Source: Vulcanimicrobiota bacterium
GTDB lineage: Bacteria > Vulcanimicrobiota > Xenobia > Xenobiales > JADMJV01
Reading direction: 5' to 3'
Assembly (NCBI GenBank): GCA_017307785.1
Contig: JAFKGI010000036.1
Span: 21,348 to 85,347, forward strand
Length of the DNA stretch: 64,000 nucleotides
Positions 43,828 to 52,952 of this stretch are shown one piece after another (position 1 is the first letter of the stretch; each line of letters starts with the position of its first letter). Both the position numbers and the translations under genes were made by a program. The notes below the pieces were generated by a model. That model had not been told where the DNA came from. It searched no databases and was given only the letters and a program-made list of their open reading frames with translations.

Positions 43828-46262
43828 TTCAGCTCCACCTTGCGCGGCAGCGGCAGTCGGCTGACCTGTTGGTCACCGATCCAGGCCGAGACATCGAAGT
43901 AATAGTCGCCCGCTTTGGTGGGGAAGCGATAGGCCGGCAGCACGATCTCCCGGTCTTCGTTGGGCTGCAGGCGCTGCGGTTCGGTGCGGGTGTCGATGGC
44001 GACTCCGCCCGGTGCGCGCACCTGCTGGTGAAGGACGACCTCGACCTCAAAAGGATTGCGGTTGCGGATGTGAATGCGGGCCTGGCGCAGACTATCACTG
44101 GCGTCGGGTGGATTCACCATCAGGTTTTCCAAGACCAGAGAGCCTTCGGGCGGAGCGATGCTGCGACTGGGTCCGTAGGGCTCGGGCACGGCATGACGCT
44201 CAGCCGGCGGGCGCGGCTCATGCTGTGAATCAGACGGCTTGCCTTCGTCCTTGAGATACTTCTCGTAGGAACGGTCGATGCGCGCCACTTCGTCGGGATG
44301 CTGAATGATGTAAGGCGTCAGGGCGATGAAGAGGCTGGTTTTGCGCTCTTCCTTGTTGGTTTCTTTGAAGAGGTTTTCGATGAAGGGGATGTCGCCCAGG
44401 ATGGGCACCTTGGTGACGACGTCCAGGGTTCGCTTAGAGATCAAGCCACCGATCAACAGCGTCTCGCCCTCTTTCAACTGAAGCTGGGTCTTGACGCTGC
44501 GGTTGGAGATCAGCGGGATGACGTAGCCGGTGGCGCCCAGACTCTGACGCAGATAGTCGGTGACTTCCTGCACTTCCTGGTCGAGTTCGATGCGCAGGGT
44601 GTCCGACTGACTGACGTGGGGCGTGAAGGTCAGCTTGATACCGACCTTCTTGTAGTCATAGGTGATCAGCGGCTGCCCGAAGTTGTCGAAGCGAGCGCCG
44701 GTAGCGAACGGCACCACGTCACCCACTTCGACGATGCCTTCTTTGTGGTCGGAAGTCAGGATGCGCGGCGAGGAAATCAGATTGAAATCGGTGGTGTTGG
44801 TGATGGTATTGATGAGGGCGAAGAAGGTCGGGACTTTGACGTCGCGGCCGCCCACGTTGATGGTGCGCACGGCCCCGCTCCCGAGCGTGCCCACCGTGAA
44901 GGAGCCGGAGGCCAGGGCCGAGAGCAGGCCCTCCTCGGTAAGACCGCCGCGGAATGAGGAAAGCAGGCCGCTGCTGCTGGCCACCTGGAGCTTGGCGCCC
45001 TGAGCCATCACTTTGCTCAGCGAGACTTCGGCCACCATACCCAGGACCAGCACCTGCTTGCGCGGCACATCGATTTCGGCGATCAGGTCTTCGATCTTGG
45101 CATACTCCGAGGGCGACATAAAGAACACCAGCGAGTTGGTTTCCGCGTCGAAGGAGACTTTCGAAGAGACGAAGGCGATCTGTTGGTTGGCCTGGTCCGC
45201 TCCGGTCTGGTCCGGCGGGTTGACGAAGCTGTCCTGAAGCTTGGGATAAGCCTGCTGCGACTGAATCAGGTTGACCACGGCATTCTGCTGATTGGCCTGG
45301 TTCTGATTGTTGGCGTCGAGGGCTTGCTGTTTGCGCTGGGCGTCCTGAGAATCGCTCAACAGGTTGACCAGCACCTTGGCGGTATCCTCAGCTTTGGCGT
45401 ACTGCAGGAATTTGACGTAAAATTGGGGCTTTTCGATCTGGTCGGGGGCCGAGCGAGGCTGGTCGAGACGCTTGGCCAGCCGCATGGCGGTGGCGATTTG
45501 CTCTTCGCTGCCCTGAATGACCAGCGAGTTGGCGGGGGCAAAGGAGCCGACCTTGGGTTGGGCCGCGTCGCCCGGCGTTTGCAAGGCCTTGGTGAGAACC
45601 TGTTGCAGCACCGGCGCCAGTTTGTCCGACTCGGCGTAGGTCAGGCGCATGACCTGGACGCGGCTGCTGGGGGTAGCTTTGTCCATCTGGCGAGCCAGTT
45701 CGCCCACGCGCCGGATCACGGCCGGCTTGTCGATGATCACGATGGCCTTGGCATTCGGGTAGGCTTGAATCAGATTCTGGTCGCTGGCCAGTGGCTTGAG
45801 GGCGGTCAGCATCTGGGTTACGTCGGCATTCTTGAGGAGGATGAGGCCAAGCACCGGCTGCGGCCCGTGGCCCGGTCGAACGACGAAAGGAGCCTGCTTG
45901 CGGGCGTCGGCCGTAGGCATCACCACGTCGTAGCCGCCTTTCGACTTGATCGAATAACCGTAGCGTTCCAAGGCCAGCACAAAGAGGTCATAGATTTCGG
46001 AGCCCGACATCTCGCGACTGGAAAGCAAGGTTACTTTGCCTTGCACCCGGTCATCGAGCACGATGTTGCGTCCGCTTAACTCCGAGACCAGCTTGGCCAG
46101 CACCTTGATGTCCAGGTTCTCGTAGTTCATGCGCATGGGCCCACGAGCCGGCGTCTTGATCAGGGGGCCGGTGGGCGTAGGACTGGCGCCTGGCTGGGGC
46201 ACAGGAGGCTGGGCCCAGACTGGCACGCTGAGGAGCAAGATCCCGAGAAGAAGCTTTTTCAT
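43824..46262 (-). CDS. gspD: Type II secretion secretin GspD
   Basis: 812 residues with a signal peptide (MKKLLLGILLLSVPVWAQPP). N0/N1/N2 domains are visible (NYENLDIKVLAKLVSELSG, LLKNADVTQMLTALKPLAS, VMRLTYAESDKLAPVLQQVL). The secretin barrel has VLGMVAEVSLSKVMAQGAKL, VPFATGARFDNFGQPL and LLIGGLISKRTLDVVTKVPI. The C-terminal 150 residues are an extra extension rather than an obvious S-domain. It forms the outer-membrane exit channel. Confidence 0.95.
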   Translation of the reverse strand: MKKLLLGILLLSVPVWAQPPVPQPGASPTPTGPLIKTPARGPMRMNYENLDIKVLAKLVSELSGRNIVLDDRVQGKVTLLSSREMSGSEIYDLFVLALERYGYSIKSKGGYDVVMPTADARKQAPFVVRPGHGPQPVLGLILLKNADVTQMLTALKPLASDQNLIQAYPNAKAIVIIDKPAVIRRVGELARQMDKATPSSRVQVMRLTYAESDKLAPVLQQVLTKALQTPGDAAQPKVGSFAPANSLVIQGSEEQIATAMRLAKRLDQPRSAPDQIEKPQFYVKFLQYAKAEDTAKVLVNLLSDSQDAQRKQQALDANNQNQANQQNAVVNLIQSQQAYPKLQDSFVNPPDQTGADQANQQIAFVSSKVSFDAETNSLVFFMSPSEYAKIEDLIAEIDVPRKQVLVLGMVAEVSLSKVMAQGAKLQVASSSGLLSSFRGGLTEEGLLSALASGSFTVGTLGSGAVRTINVGGRDVKVPTFFALINTITNTTDFNLISSPRILTSDHKEGIVEVGDVVPFATGARFDNFGQPLITYDYKKVGIKLTFTPHVSQSDTLRIELDQEVQEVTDYLRQSLGATGYVIPLISNRSVKTQLQLKEGETLLIGGLISKRTLDVVTKVPILGDIPFIENLFKETNKEERKTSLFIALTPYIIQHPDEVARIDRSYEKYLKDEGKPSDSQHEPRPPAERHAVPEPYGPSRSIAPPEGSLVLENLMVNPPDASDSLRQARIHIRNRNPFEVEVVLHQQVRAPGGVAIDTRTEPQRLQPNEDREIVLPAYRFPTKAGDYYFDVSAWIGDQQVSRLPLPRKVELK

Positions 46263-46975
46263 GAGTCAGATACCATCGTCCAATGCGGATCTTTCCAGGT
46301 ACCCTGGAGCATCAGACGCCTTTTCCCGAGTTTGGTCTGGATGTTCAGTTTGCCGCTGAGACTGTGGGGAAGTCCCGGCTGCGGGGTCAGCAAAATATCG
46401 CCGTCCGCGGAAAATTCCGTGCCGCCCAGGACCTTTACCTCGATGCGTAGCTCGTAGCCCTGTCCACGGTCCTGCCAGAAAAGCCGGTTGCCGCTTTCAA
46501 AGGTCTCGACCTCGATCGGTAGAGGAATCTGGTGGTGGGCCAGCACCAGGCGCAGGCTGCCCTCGCCGGCTCGCTTTTGAAAACTGTGGGTGACGTTGCC
46601 GGTCACGTTCATTTCGCCGAAGGTCTTGGAGCCGCTGTCGATGTTTAGCTGGTCCATACGGATGCTGAGATCGCCGGTGGGTCCCATCACCATACGTCCC
46701 TGGCTCTTCCCCTGAGTAGCGTAGGCCGACATTCCGTTCAGAGTGGGGCGGAGTTTGGCCTGGTCAAACTGGACTTTGACACCGGTGCGAGTGGTGACCC
46801 GCATGTCTTTCCATTCCACCCCCAGGATGGAGGCGGACTCCGGCGTGTAGTCGACCTGAGCGCCGGTGCGGGCCTCCAGGCGGGCCAATCGGTCGGCGAT
46901 GGCCGCTTCATAAGGAAAACGCCAGACCAGCGTGGCTACAAAGACGACCAGGAAGAGAAAGACGCGGGCGATCAC
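46259..46975 (-). CDS. gspN: GspN-like type II secretion protein
   Basis: 238 residues from GTG 46975. An N-terminal TM helix (VIARVFLFLVVFVATLVWRF) is followed by a beta-rich periplasmic domain with repeated strands (RVTTRTGVKVQFDQAKLRPT, LSIRMDQLNIDSGSKTFGEM) like GspN/AsmA-type proteins. The stop overlaps gspD by 4 bases and the start overlaps the GspM-like gene by 4. The longer in-frame reading runs under the neighbours and was rejected. Identity rests on position and fold. Confidence 0.7.
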   Translation of the reverse strand: MIARVFLFLVVFVATLVWRFPYEAAIADRLARLEARTGAQVDYTPESASILGVEWKDMRVTTRTGVKVQFDQAKLRPTLNGMSAYATQGKSQGRMVMGPTGDLSIRMDQLNIDSGSKTFGEMNVTGNVTHSFQKRAGEGSLRLVLAHHQIPLPIEVETFESGNRLFWQDRGQGYELRIEVKVLGGTEFSADGDILLTPQPGLPHSLSGKLNIQTKLGKRRLMLQGTWKDPHWTMVSDS

Positions 46976-47421
46976 GGAGTGCCCTCCATTTTCGGATTCT
47001 CCACGATCATTTGCACATCCCAGACCGAGCGGCTGCCCACGTCGGACAGCACCAGTTCGCGGAAGACTAAATTGACTTTGGTCATCTTGGTCAGCAGAAA
47101 GCGCACTTCTTCCGGCTTCATGTTGCGCATCTTGACCTGGGCTCCGGCTCCTCCCAGGGTGGGGTTGTTGGCCAGAATGTGGCGGTCGAGCCCGCCCTTG
47201 AAGACGTTGACCGAGAGCCATTGCAGAGCGTCCGGCTTGGGGTCGGGGGGCAACGGTTGATTGTCCTCGGCAGCCGTGGCCAGGGTGGCCAGGAAGCGGC
47301 GTTGGCCGCTCTCTTCCTCGCGCACTCGTTGGCGCAATTCGTTGAGCGAACTCTGCCGGAAAAGCCCGAATAAGAGCATGACCGTGAGGATGGCCGTTAG
47401 AGCCCGTTGTGGTGCGGTCAT
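46972..47421 (-). CDS. gspM: GspM-like type II secretion protein
   Basis: 149 residues: one TM helix near the start (ALTAILTVMLLFGLF), a short coiled coil (LNELRQRVREEESGQRRFLA) and a small alpha/beta periplasmic domain (PEEVRFLLTKMTKVNLVFRE). This fits GspM/PilO-type proteins, which pair with GspL. It is placed between GspL and GspN with 4-base overlaps on both sides. Confidence 0.7.
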   Translation of the reverse strand: MTAPQRALTAILTVMLLFGLFRQSSLNELRQRVREEESGQRRFLATLATAAEDNQPLPPDPKPDALQWLSVNVFKGGLDRHILANNPTLGGAGAQVKMRNMKPEEVRFLLTKMTKVNLVFRELVLSDVGSRSVWDVQMIVENPKMEGTP

Positions 47422-48764
47422 TGCTTGGGAAGGCCTCCCTCGAACTCATAGCGGAAGCGTCCACCGGTGCCGGGCTGCAGCTTCTTTTGCTGCAGGTTGG
47501 GGAAGACTTGCTTCCATTTCTGGCGCAATTGTTGGGCCTTCAGGTTGTTGGGAGCCTCGCCTTCGAGGATCAGCTTGCCTTCGTTGAAGGTAATGCTGTA
47601 GAGCGTGCAGCCCTCGATCTCGCGCAGGGCCTGAGCGGCTCTTGCGATTCCATCCGCGACCGTGGCCACCGAATGGGCACGAACTCCCTGGCGGAAAGTC
47701 TGCTGTTGGGCCAACCACTTCTCGGCCTGGCTCGGGCTGTCGAGATTGGCGGGCAAGTTGACTCCCATGCTGGCGGCCGACTTACGGAACTGGCCCCGCA
47801 GGCCGGCTTGTTCGCGAGTGAGGCCCTGATAGCGAATCTCCAGTCCCACGATCCACAAGGCCAGGCAGGTGAAGGCCACGGCCAACCAGGAGTTGACGGC
47901 CCCTTCGCTGCTGACGGGGGCGCTGGACTGGAGGCTCAGGCGCTGTTGATTGAAGCGCGCGCTGAGAGCCGCGCCCAGAGCGGAAACGTGCTCGTGCGGG
48001 CTGAGCAGGGGGGGCATGGGAAAGGGCTCGGGCTCGATGCCCAGCTGGCTGTGCAGATAAGCGCGCAGGCCCGGCATGTTGGCGCCTCCGCCGCAGAGCA
48101 GCACCCGTCTCTGAGTTAGAGGTCGGGGCAGCAAGGCTTCTTCCAGCAGTTCTCCCAGAAAGGCTTTGACTTCGGGAAGCTCGGTGCCGCGACGCCGTTT
48201 CAGGTCTTCTGCTTCTCCCAGGTTCACCCGGGCCTGGTCGGCCAGATGCTGAGACAAGGCCTGTCCGCCACGCATCATGGTGCGAACCCAGTCGATTTTG
48301 CCACCGGCGACCGAAACCCAGGTCGTGTGCGAAGCTCCAAAGTCCACGATCAGAGCGTCGGCGACGTTCATGTGGAGGGCCACCCGCAGATAACAGAGAG
48401 GCTCGGGGTCGGCTCCCTGCACCGCACCCCAGCGCGCCGTCAGTTCTTGCCATCTGCTGAGTTGAGCCACCACCGCGAAAGCCTCGGGGCCCGGCTGCAG
48501 GTAGTAATCCCAGACGCACTGGTGCAAGGGCAGAGGCAGCCCGAAGGTGAGCTCTTCCTGAACGATTCGCCGACAGGCCTTGGCGCCCGCCTGAGGCAAG
48601 CGCACTTTACGATACGTAAAGCAGTGGCTGGGCGCGACCGCTACCGGTCGTCCCCCTTTGTCCAGGGGGACTGCAGAACCCCCGATGAGACCGAGGGAGA
48701 CCGCGCGTGTGCCGGTGCTCCCGAAGTCCTTACCTACGCTGTAAAAACTCAGCGCGCCCTCCAA
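47418..48764 (-). CDS. gspL: GspL-like protein (PilM-type actin fold plus PilN-type periplasmic domain)
   Basis: 448 residues. The cytoplasmic actin-like part has ADALIVDFGASHTTWVSVAG, TQRRVLLCGGGANMPGLRAY and LGIEPEPF. One TM helix follows (WLAVAFTCLALWIVGLEI, near 300), then a periplasmic ferredoxin-like domain (CTLYSITFNEGKLILEGEAP). This is the GspL layout, equivalent to a PilM-PilN fusion, which anchors GspE to the platform. It overlaps gspK by 16 bases. Confidence 0.85.
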   Translation of the reverse strand: MEGALSFYSVGKDFGSTGTRAVSLGLIGGSAVPLDKGGRPVAVAPSHCFTYRKVRLPQAGAKACRRIVQEELTFGLPLPLHQCVWDYYLQPGPEAFAVVAQLSRWQELTARWGAVQGADPEPLCYLRVALHMNVADALIVDFGASHTTWVSVAGGKIDWVRTMMRGGQALSQHLADQARVNLGEAEDLKRRRGTELPEVKAFLGELLEEALLPRPLTQRRVLLCGGGANMPGLRAYLHSQLGIEPEPFPMPPLLSPHEHVSALGAALSARFNQQRLSLQSSAPVSSEGAVNSWLAVAFTCLALWIVGLEIRYQGLTREQAGLRGQFRKSAASMGVNLPANLDSPSQAEKWLAQQQTFRQGVRAHSVATVADGIARAAQALREIEGCTLYSITFNEGKLILEGEAPNNLKAQQLRQKWKQVFPNLQQKKLQPGTGGRFRYEFEGGLPKQ

Positions 48765-49726
48765 TAGCGGACCACAATTTCTCTCTGGCTTTTTCGTTCC
48801 AGCATTGCTTCCAATTCCAGGGGAATTTCACGACTGGTGACGATCACCCGCACGCGAAAGACCTGACTGGCAAAGCCCATGACTTTATTCAGTCGAAAGG
48901 CAAGGTCGTTGTCTATGCCGGGAATTTTCTTCAAGTCCTCCTGATTGTGGAGAACATTTCTCGACCTGTAGGCAATCAGTTCGGTGACAACGCTATCGCT
49001 CATTGCCTCATCCAGGCAGGCTAAAACCTCTTGAGGGGCTGTGTTCGCGTTCACCTTGCCCTGTGCGTAGGCGGACAGAAAGTCGCCCCAGTTGGCCGAA
49101 CCGTTTTTGCTGGTGCTGCTCTGGAACATGCTTTTGAATTCGTCCAGTCGGGTGCTGGACGGATCGAGGGGAGGTGGCGGAGGCACCTGGGGAGGGCCCC
49201 AGTTCCTGAGGCGCTCCAGTTCGTCGATGTTGTCCAGCGGCCCGTTCTTGACCGTCAGGTTCGGGTAGCTGCCCTGCTCGGCTCCGTTGCTGCGGACGTC
49301 GTCGTCTAAATCGGTCCAGTCCTGCAGGCTGGCCAGGGCCTGGGTGCCGGGCAGGCCGGTTTTATTCAAGAGTCGTTCCAGCGCCTGCGCATACACCACG
49401 CGATCGGGTTCCTCTTTGCCGGGGACGGGCAACTGGCTGATGGGAAAACGACTCTCTTCGTCACGAATCTCGAGATAAAGATCGCGCCCCTCCCAACGCA
49501 GGCGCTGGCTGCCCAGGGCCCAGGCGTCGCGGGAAGAGTCGACGTCGATCTCATCGACCTTCAAGAGATCCATGGCCAGTTCCACGGCCGAACGAGCGAC
49601 CTGGTAGTTCTGCTCCCGCTGGCGTACTCGATCCTCCAGCTGATGGAGAGCTCCGGCCGAGTCGCTCAGGGTGAAGCCGAAGATGATCAGGATCAGCAAC
49701 ATGGCCAGAACCATCAAGATTACCAT
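48749..49726 (-). CDS. gspK: Type II secretion minor pseudopilin GspK
   Basis: 325 residues from ATG 49726 with GGAGG 7 bases upstream and a 7-base overlap with gspJ. A hydrophobic N-helix (MVILMVLAMLLILIIFGFTL) begins at the start codon. The large domain has LEDRVRQREQNYQVARSAVE, ASLQDWTDLDDDVRSNGAEQ (a GspK hallmark) and KVNANTAPQEVLACLD. No Gly-ended leader for the prepilin peptidase is encoded before the helix, unlike typical GspK. Confidence 0.88.
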   Translation of the reverse strand: MVILMVLAMLLILIIFGFTLSDSAGALHQLEDRVRQREQNYQVARSAVELAMDLLKVDEIDVDSSRDAWALGSQRLRWEGRDLYLEIRDEESRFPISQLPVPGKEEPDRVVYAQALERLLNKTGLPGTQALASLQDWTDLDDDVRSNGAEQGSYPNLTVKNGPLDNIDELERLRNWGPPQVPPPPPLDPSSTRLDEFKSMFQSSTSKNGSANWGDFLSAYAQGKVNANTAPQEVLACLDEAMSDSVVTELIAYRSRNVLHNQEDLKKIPGIDNDLAFRLNKVMGFASQVFRVRVIVTSREIPLELEAMLERKSQREIVVRYWRAR

Positions 49727-50364
49727 CGGCCACCTCCCATGCCTGGCGTGACCTGAAAATCCAGGGCCGGCAGTCTTTTGGCTTCCAGGTGAACTCGCAC
49801 TCGCTTGGGAGCGGTGGTGTCGGTCCAGTCTCGCTTCCAGATCCAGCCATCCTCGGAATAATCCAGCGATAGATGGGTTACGTCGTCCAATAAAATCGTC
49901 CAGGGAGCTTCCTGGGCGTCCAGAGGTCCGTGTAGACCCGCCCGATTGCGCAAGGGAAACTCGCGATAGCCCAGGTCCAGGCCGTCGCCGCCGTTGCGGG
50001 TCTGCACCCGGAATCCGACTTCGCAGACACCCTTTTGCTTGCGCGGCTGAGAGGTCAGAAAGGTGAGGCTGTCCCGGCCTTCGGTGGAGCCGGGCTCGCC
50101 CCACAGGGGAGTATCGGGGGTTCCCACCAGGCCCACCGCGATGGCGTTGGTGGGGGCCGCTCCCTGGGCGGGCACAAACAGGTTGCGCAGTTCCCAACGA
50201 ATGATCTCGGCCGCCTCGATCCAGTGTTTGCGACGCAGAGAGGCCTGGGCCGTGACCCGGGTCATGCGCGCGACTCGCACCACCACCATCAGCAGAATCG
50301 AGGTGAGGATGGCGACCAGGCCCAGAGTCATGAGCACCTCTAAGACCGTAAAGCCTTTTCTCAC
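49720..50364 (-). CDS. gspJ: Type II secretion minor pseudopilin GspJ
   Basis: 214 residues. A perfect type III signal MRKG|FTVLEVLMTLGLVAIL leads to a helix and a beta domain (RDSLTFLTSQPRKQKGVCEV, VTHLSLDYSEDGWIWKRDW, RVRVHLEAKRLPALDF). Placement between gspI and gspK supports GspJ. It overlaps gspI by 4 bases and gspK by 7. Confidence 0.88.
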   Translation of the reverse strand: MRKGFTVLEVLMTLGLVAILTSILLMVVVRVARMTRVTAQASLRRKHWIEAAEIIRWELRNLFVPAQGAAPTNAIAVGLVGTPDTPLWGEPGSTEGRDSLTFLTSQPRKQKGVCEVGFRVQTRNGGDGLDLGYREFPLRNRAGLHGPLDAQEAPWTILLDDVTHLSLDYSEDGWIWKRDWTDTTAPKRVRVHLEAKRLPALDFQVTPGMGGGRW

Positions 50365-50834
50365 TGGCTGGTGCCGTTGGTGTTGGTGCTGGGCGCGGAG
50401 CCGGAGGAAGATCCGGTGTCCGGGCTGGTGCTGGGGCTGCTGCTCGGACTGGCGCTCGGGCTGGGAGTGGCGTCAGCGTTTTTGGCCTGGCGGCGGACAC
50501 GCAGGCGGTAGGCGGAGACGGTCTCGCGCAACCCCGCGCCCGCACCCACCGCGACTTCCACCTGCTCGACTCGCGGATCGGTGACGACCGGTCGGTTGCT
50601 GATGTCGTAAGGAAATTTCTCGCCCGCGCTGCCTCGCGGGTCATCGCCCTGACGGTCTTCCTCCATGCGGTATTCGAGCACCTGGCTGGCCCGCAAAAGG
50701 GCCTGATAGCGGTCCGGAGTACGCGCCACGCTAACCACATCGCGGGTGGCGCTTTGCAAAACCACGCCCAGCACAATGCTGGCCAGGGCCAGCCCAATCA
50801 GGACTTCCGTCAGGGTAAATGCTTTTCTTTTCAA
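50361..50834 (-). CDS. gspI: Type II secretion minor pseudopilin GspI-like
   Basis: 157 residues from TTG 50834. The prepilin N-terminus is LKRKA|FTLTEVLIGLALAS, with Ala rather than Gly before the cleavage site. The central RMEEDRQGDD and VEQVEVAVGAGAGLRETV segments fit GspI/H-sized pseudopilins. The last 35 residues are a Ser/Pro/Thr/Asn-rich tail (ATPSPSASPSSSPSTSPDTG), unusual for the family. It is the first gene of the minus-strand T2S operon; the divergent operon starts 39 bases away. Confidence 0.75.
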   Translation of the reverse strand: MKRKAFTLTEVLIGLALASIVLGVVLQSATRDVVSVARTPDRYQALLRASQVLEYRMEEDRQGDDPRGSAGEKFPYDISNRPVVTDPRVEQVEVAVGAGAGLRETVSAYRLRVRRQAKNADATPSPSASPSSSPSTSPDTGSSSGSAPSTNTNGTSQ

Positions 50835-50873
50835 CGCAGGTGCTTTGTTCCCCAAAGAATAACGTTCCCCCCT

Positions 50874-52052
50874 ATGAAGTTGCAGATTTTTCCATTCGTT
50901 CTTCTCGGACTCTTGTCCGCAGCACCCTTGGCGGGTGCGCAGCCGGACTCGGTGACCCAGGAAGACGCGGCCGTTACGGCCAGCGACTCGGTGGAGGTGG
51001 TGGCCCCTCTGCCGCAAGCCCCCTCCGCCCGCGCCGCTGTGGACATGCGCTTCGCCTGCGAATGGCTTGGCGACAGTTACGAGATTCCCGCCCGCGTGCC
51101 CCAGGAAATGTTTCTGGCCGGTTACAGCTATTCCGATGCCATCATTGCTCTGGCTTTGATGCACAAAGGCGCCAGTCTGAACGAACTTTTAGAATTGCGC
51201 CGTCAGATGCGTTGGCTGGAAGTGGCCGACCGTGTGGAAATCGATCCGCTGACGCTGCCCATTCCGGTGCGCAACTTATTGCAGTTGGGCGTGACTTTTT
51301 ACAAGCCCAAGCTTTTGCATTACCTCCCCGATGTCTACTCCGGCTTGCGCCGCGATCTGACCATCAATGCCTTCCCTCCCACCGTGCCGACTCAGACCCA
51401 GGTGATTCGTTTCAAGCTGGACGACGAGGAAATCAAGCATATCCGCCGGGCCTTAGATGACCCCTTCGGTTGCCCTGAAGAGATTCTGACCGATACGGCC
51501 GGCAAGGGCGCGCTGGTGGTGGGAGATTGGGTGTTGGCGGGCGTTCTAGCTCACCATCGGCCCTTGACCATGGACTCAATCCTGGCGGCGCGCGGCGGAC
51601 AGCAACTGTCCTGGTCGGAAATTTGCCTGGCTTTTGGAATGCGACCCGACGTGCTGACGCGCGGGCCCCTCACCGGCGTCTATCCGCTGCTCACCGGTTA
51701 CACCAAGGGCACCGTGCTGTGCGCCCGCAAGCGCAAGAAGTTCCCTCTGAACATGCCCTTGCGCTACGAGCATTTCCGCCTGACCGTGGACGAGAAAGTG
51801 GCCCTGCGTCCGCTCATGCTACGCGCCTACAAGGCCACTCCCAGCGAAGACCTGATGCTTTCCAAGACTAACTGGCAGTTGGCCGAGCAAGGCATCGCGC
51901 TGCAGATCGCCCGCATGAGCCAGCTGGATCTGGCGCAGATCATGCAGTACAAGGCTCAGGGTCTGACCTGGGAACAAATTCCCGCCAAGTTGCAGTTAGA
52001 CTTGACCGGCGAAGACGCTTTCATTCTGGCTATGGAGCATTACTCTCGATGA
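50874..52052 (+). CDS. Secreted triple-repeat protein coupled to gspC
   Basis: 392 residues from ATG 50874. The signal peptide is MKLQIFPFVLLGLLSAAPLA(GA). Three related helical repeats occur at about 98-125, 229-258 and 349-376: ASLNELLELRRQMRWLEVAD, LTMDSILAARGGQQLSWSEI and LDLAQIMQYKAQGLTWEQIP. These resemble the LR..G.SW.EI motif seen in other secreted bacterial proteins. The stop overlaps the gspC ATG by 4 bases and the gene is divergent from gspI, so it is probably part of the secretion system. Function not recognised. Confidence 0.65.
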   Translation: MKLQIFPFVLLGLLSAAPLAGAQPDSVTQEDAAVTASDSVEVVAPLPQAPSARAAVDMRFACEWLGDSYEIPARVPQEMFLAGYSYSDAIIALALMHKGASLNELLELRRQMRWLEVADRVEIDPLTLPIPVRNLLQLGVTFYKPKLLHYLPDVYSGLRRDLTINAFPPTVPTQTQVIRFKLDDEEIKHIRRALDDPFGCPEEILTDTAGKGALVVGDWVLAGVLAHHRPLTMDSILAARGGQQLSWSEICLAFGMRPDVLTRGPLTGVYPLLTGYTKGTVLCARKRKKFPLNMPLRYEHFRLTVDEKVALRPLMLRAYKATPSEDLMLSKTNWQLAEQGIALQIARMSQLDLAQIMQYKAQGLTWEQIPAKLQLDLTGEDAFILAMEHYSR

Positions 52053-52951
52053 GACTACCCCAACACCCCGCCCTACCGCTGTTGAGCGTGGCCCTGATTG
52101 CCTACCTCTGCGGCGATGTAGCTTGCGCGGTGATGGAGCGGCAGTTTTCCAATCGGCCCCAGCGTCAGCAAACCGGCGGCGGTGTCCCCGTGGCCGCTCC
52201 CGGACCCAGCAACCCCGGGGAATTGTTAGCCGTGCTCAATCAGCATCCTCAAGCGGAACCGCCGGTCAATGATCCCAAGTTGCCCAGTGGGCCCACCACC
52301 GGGCCTCAGGGCACCGCTCCGACGGCGGGAAATGCCACCGCTCTGCCCACCCTGGTCGGCACATTGGAAGGCCAGGGGCAGGCTCTGGCAGTGCTGCAAG
52401 GTGCGGGGAGCTCGGATACGTCGGTGGTCGCTTTGGGCGAAGACTTCCAGGGTTTCAAGATCATTGAAGTCGGCGCGTTTCAGGCGCGTCTGCGCGACGC
52501 CCGCAATCAGGAATACACGATTTCTATGTCGGTGGCCAGCAATTCCACGCCGGCACCGCCACCCCAGGGGGTAATGCAGCCGCCGGTTGGATTTGTCCCA
52601 CAGCAGCAGCCGACTCCGGACGCGGCCGCCAAGGGTCCTTACAAGACGACCAAAGAACTGCGGGCCGACATCGACAATAAAGGCCAGTGGATTAACAACA
52701 TCCTGGTCAAACCGGTGTTGCGCGACGGCGAAAGCATCGGCGTGCAGATCAACTACAAGGGCGGGGAGAATCCGTTCTCACGCCTGGGCATTCAATCGGG
52801 CGACACGGTGTTGTCGCTCAACAACAAGCCGGCCAAGGCCGTCGAGAACCTGCCCGAAATTCTGATGGAACTGCGCAATTCGCAGTCGCTGAACTTCAAT
52901 CTGGAGCGCAACGGGCAGCCGACGCCGCTGACCGTCAACCTGGAACAGTAA
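52049..52951 (+). CDS. gspC: GspC-like type II secretion protein with PDZ domain
   Basis: 300 residues. One N-terminal TM helix (LPLLSVALIAYLCGDVA), a Pro/Gly-rich linker, and the homology region TLVGTLEGQGQALAVLQGAG through VALGEDFQGFKIIEVGAFQA, typical of GspC/PilP. A second Pro-rich linker precedes a C-terminal PDZ domain (GVQINYKGGENPFSRLGIQS, GDTVLSLNNKPAKAV). GspC links the inner-membrane platform to GspD. It is not in the minus-strand cluster but on a short divergent operon next to it. Confidence 0.88.
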   Translation: MRLPQHPALPLLSVALIAYLCGDVACAVMERQFSNRPQRQQTGGGVPVAAPGPSNPGELLAVLNQHPQAEPPVNDPKLPSGPTTGPQGTAPTAGNATALPTLVGTLEGQGQALAVLQGAGSSDTSVVALGEDFQGFKIIEVGAFQARLRDARNQEYTISMSVASNSTPAPPPQGVMQPPVGFVPQQQPTPDAAAKGPYKTTKELRADIDNKGQWINNILVKPVLRDGESIGVQINYKGGENPFSRLGIQSGDTVLSLNNKPAKAVENLPEILMELRNSQSLNFNLERNGQPTPLTVNLEQ

Positions 52952-52952
52952 A

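Noticed and set aside
46259..47464. A 401-codon minus-strand reading through gspN and beyond
   Set aside because: Its N-terminal half runs under the GspM-like gene; the GTG at 46975 gives a clean TM start and the usual 4-base overlap.
48749..50797. A 682-codon minus-strand reading covering gspK and upstream
   Set aside because: The first half overlaps gspJ and gspI in another frame; ATG 49726 with GGAGG fits GspK.
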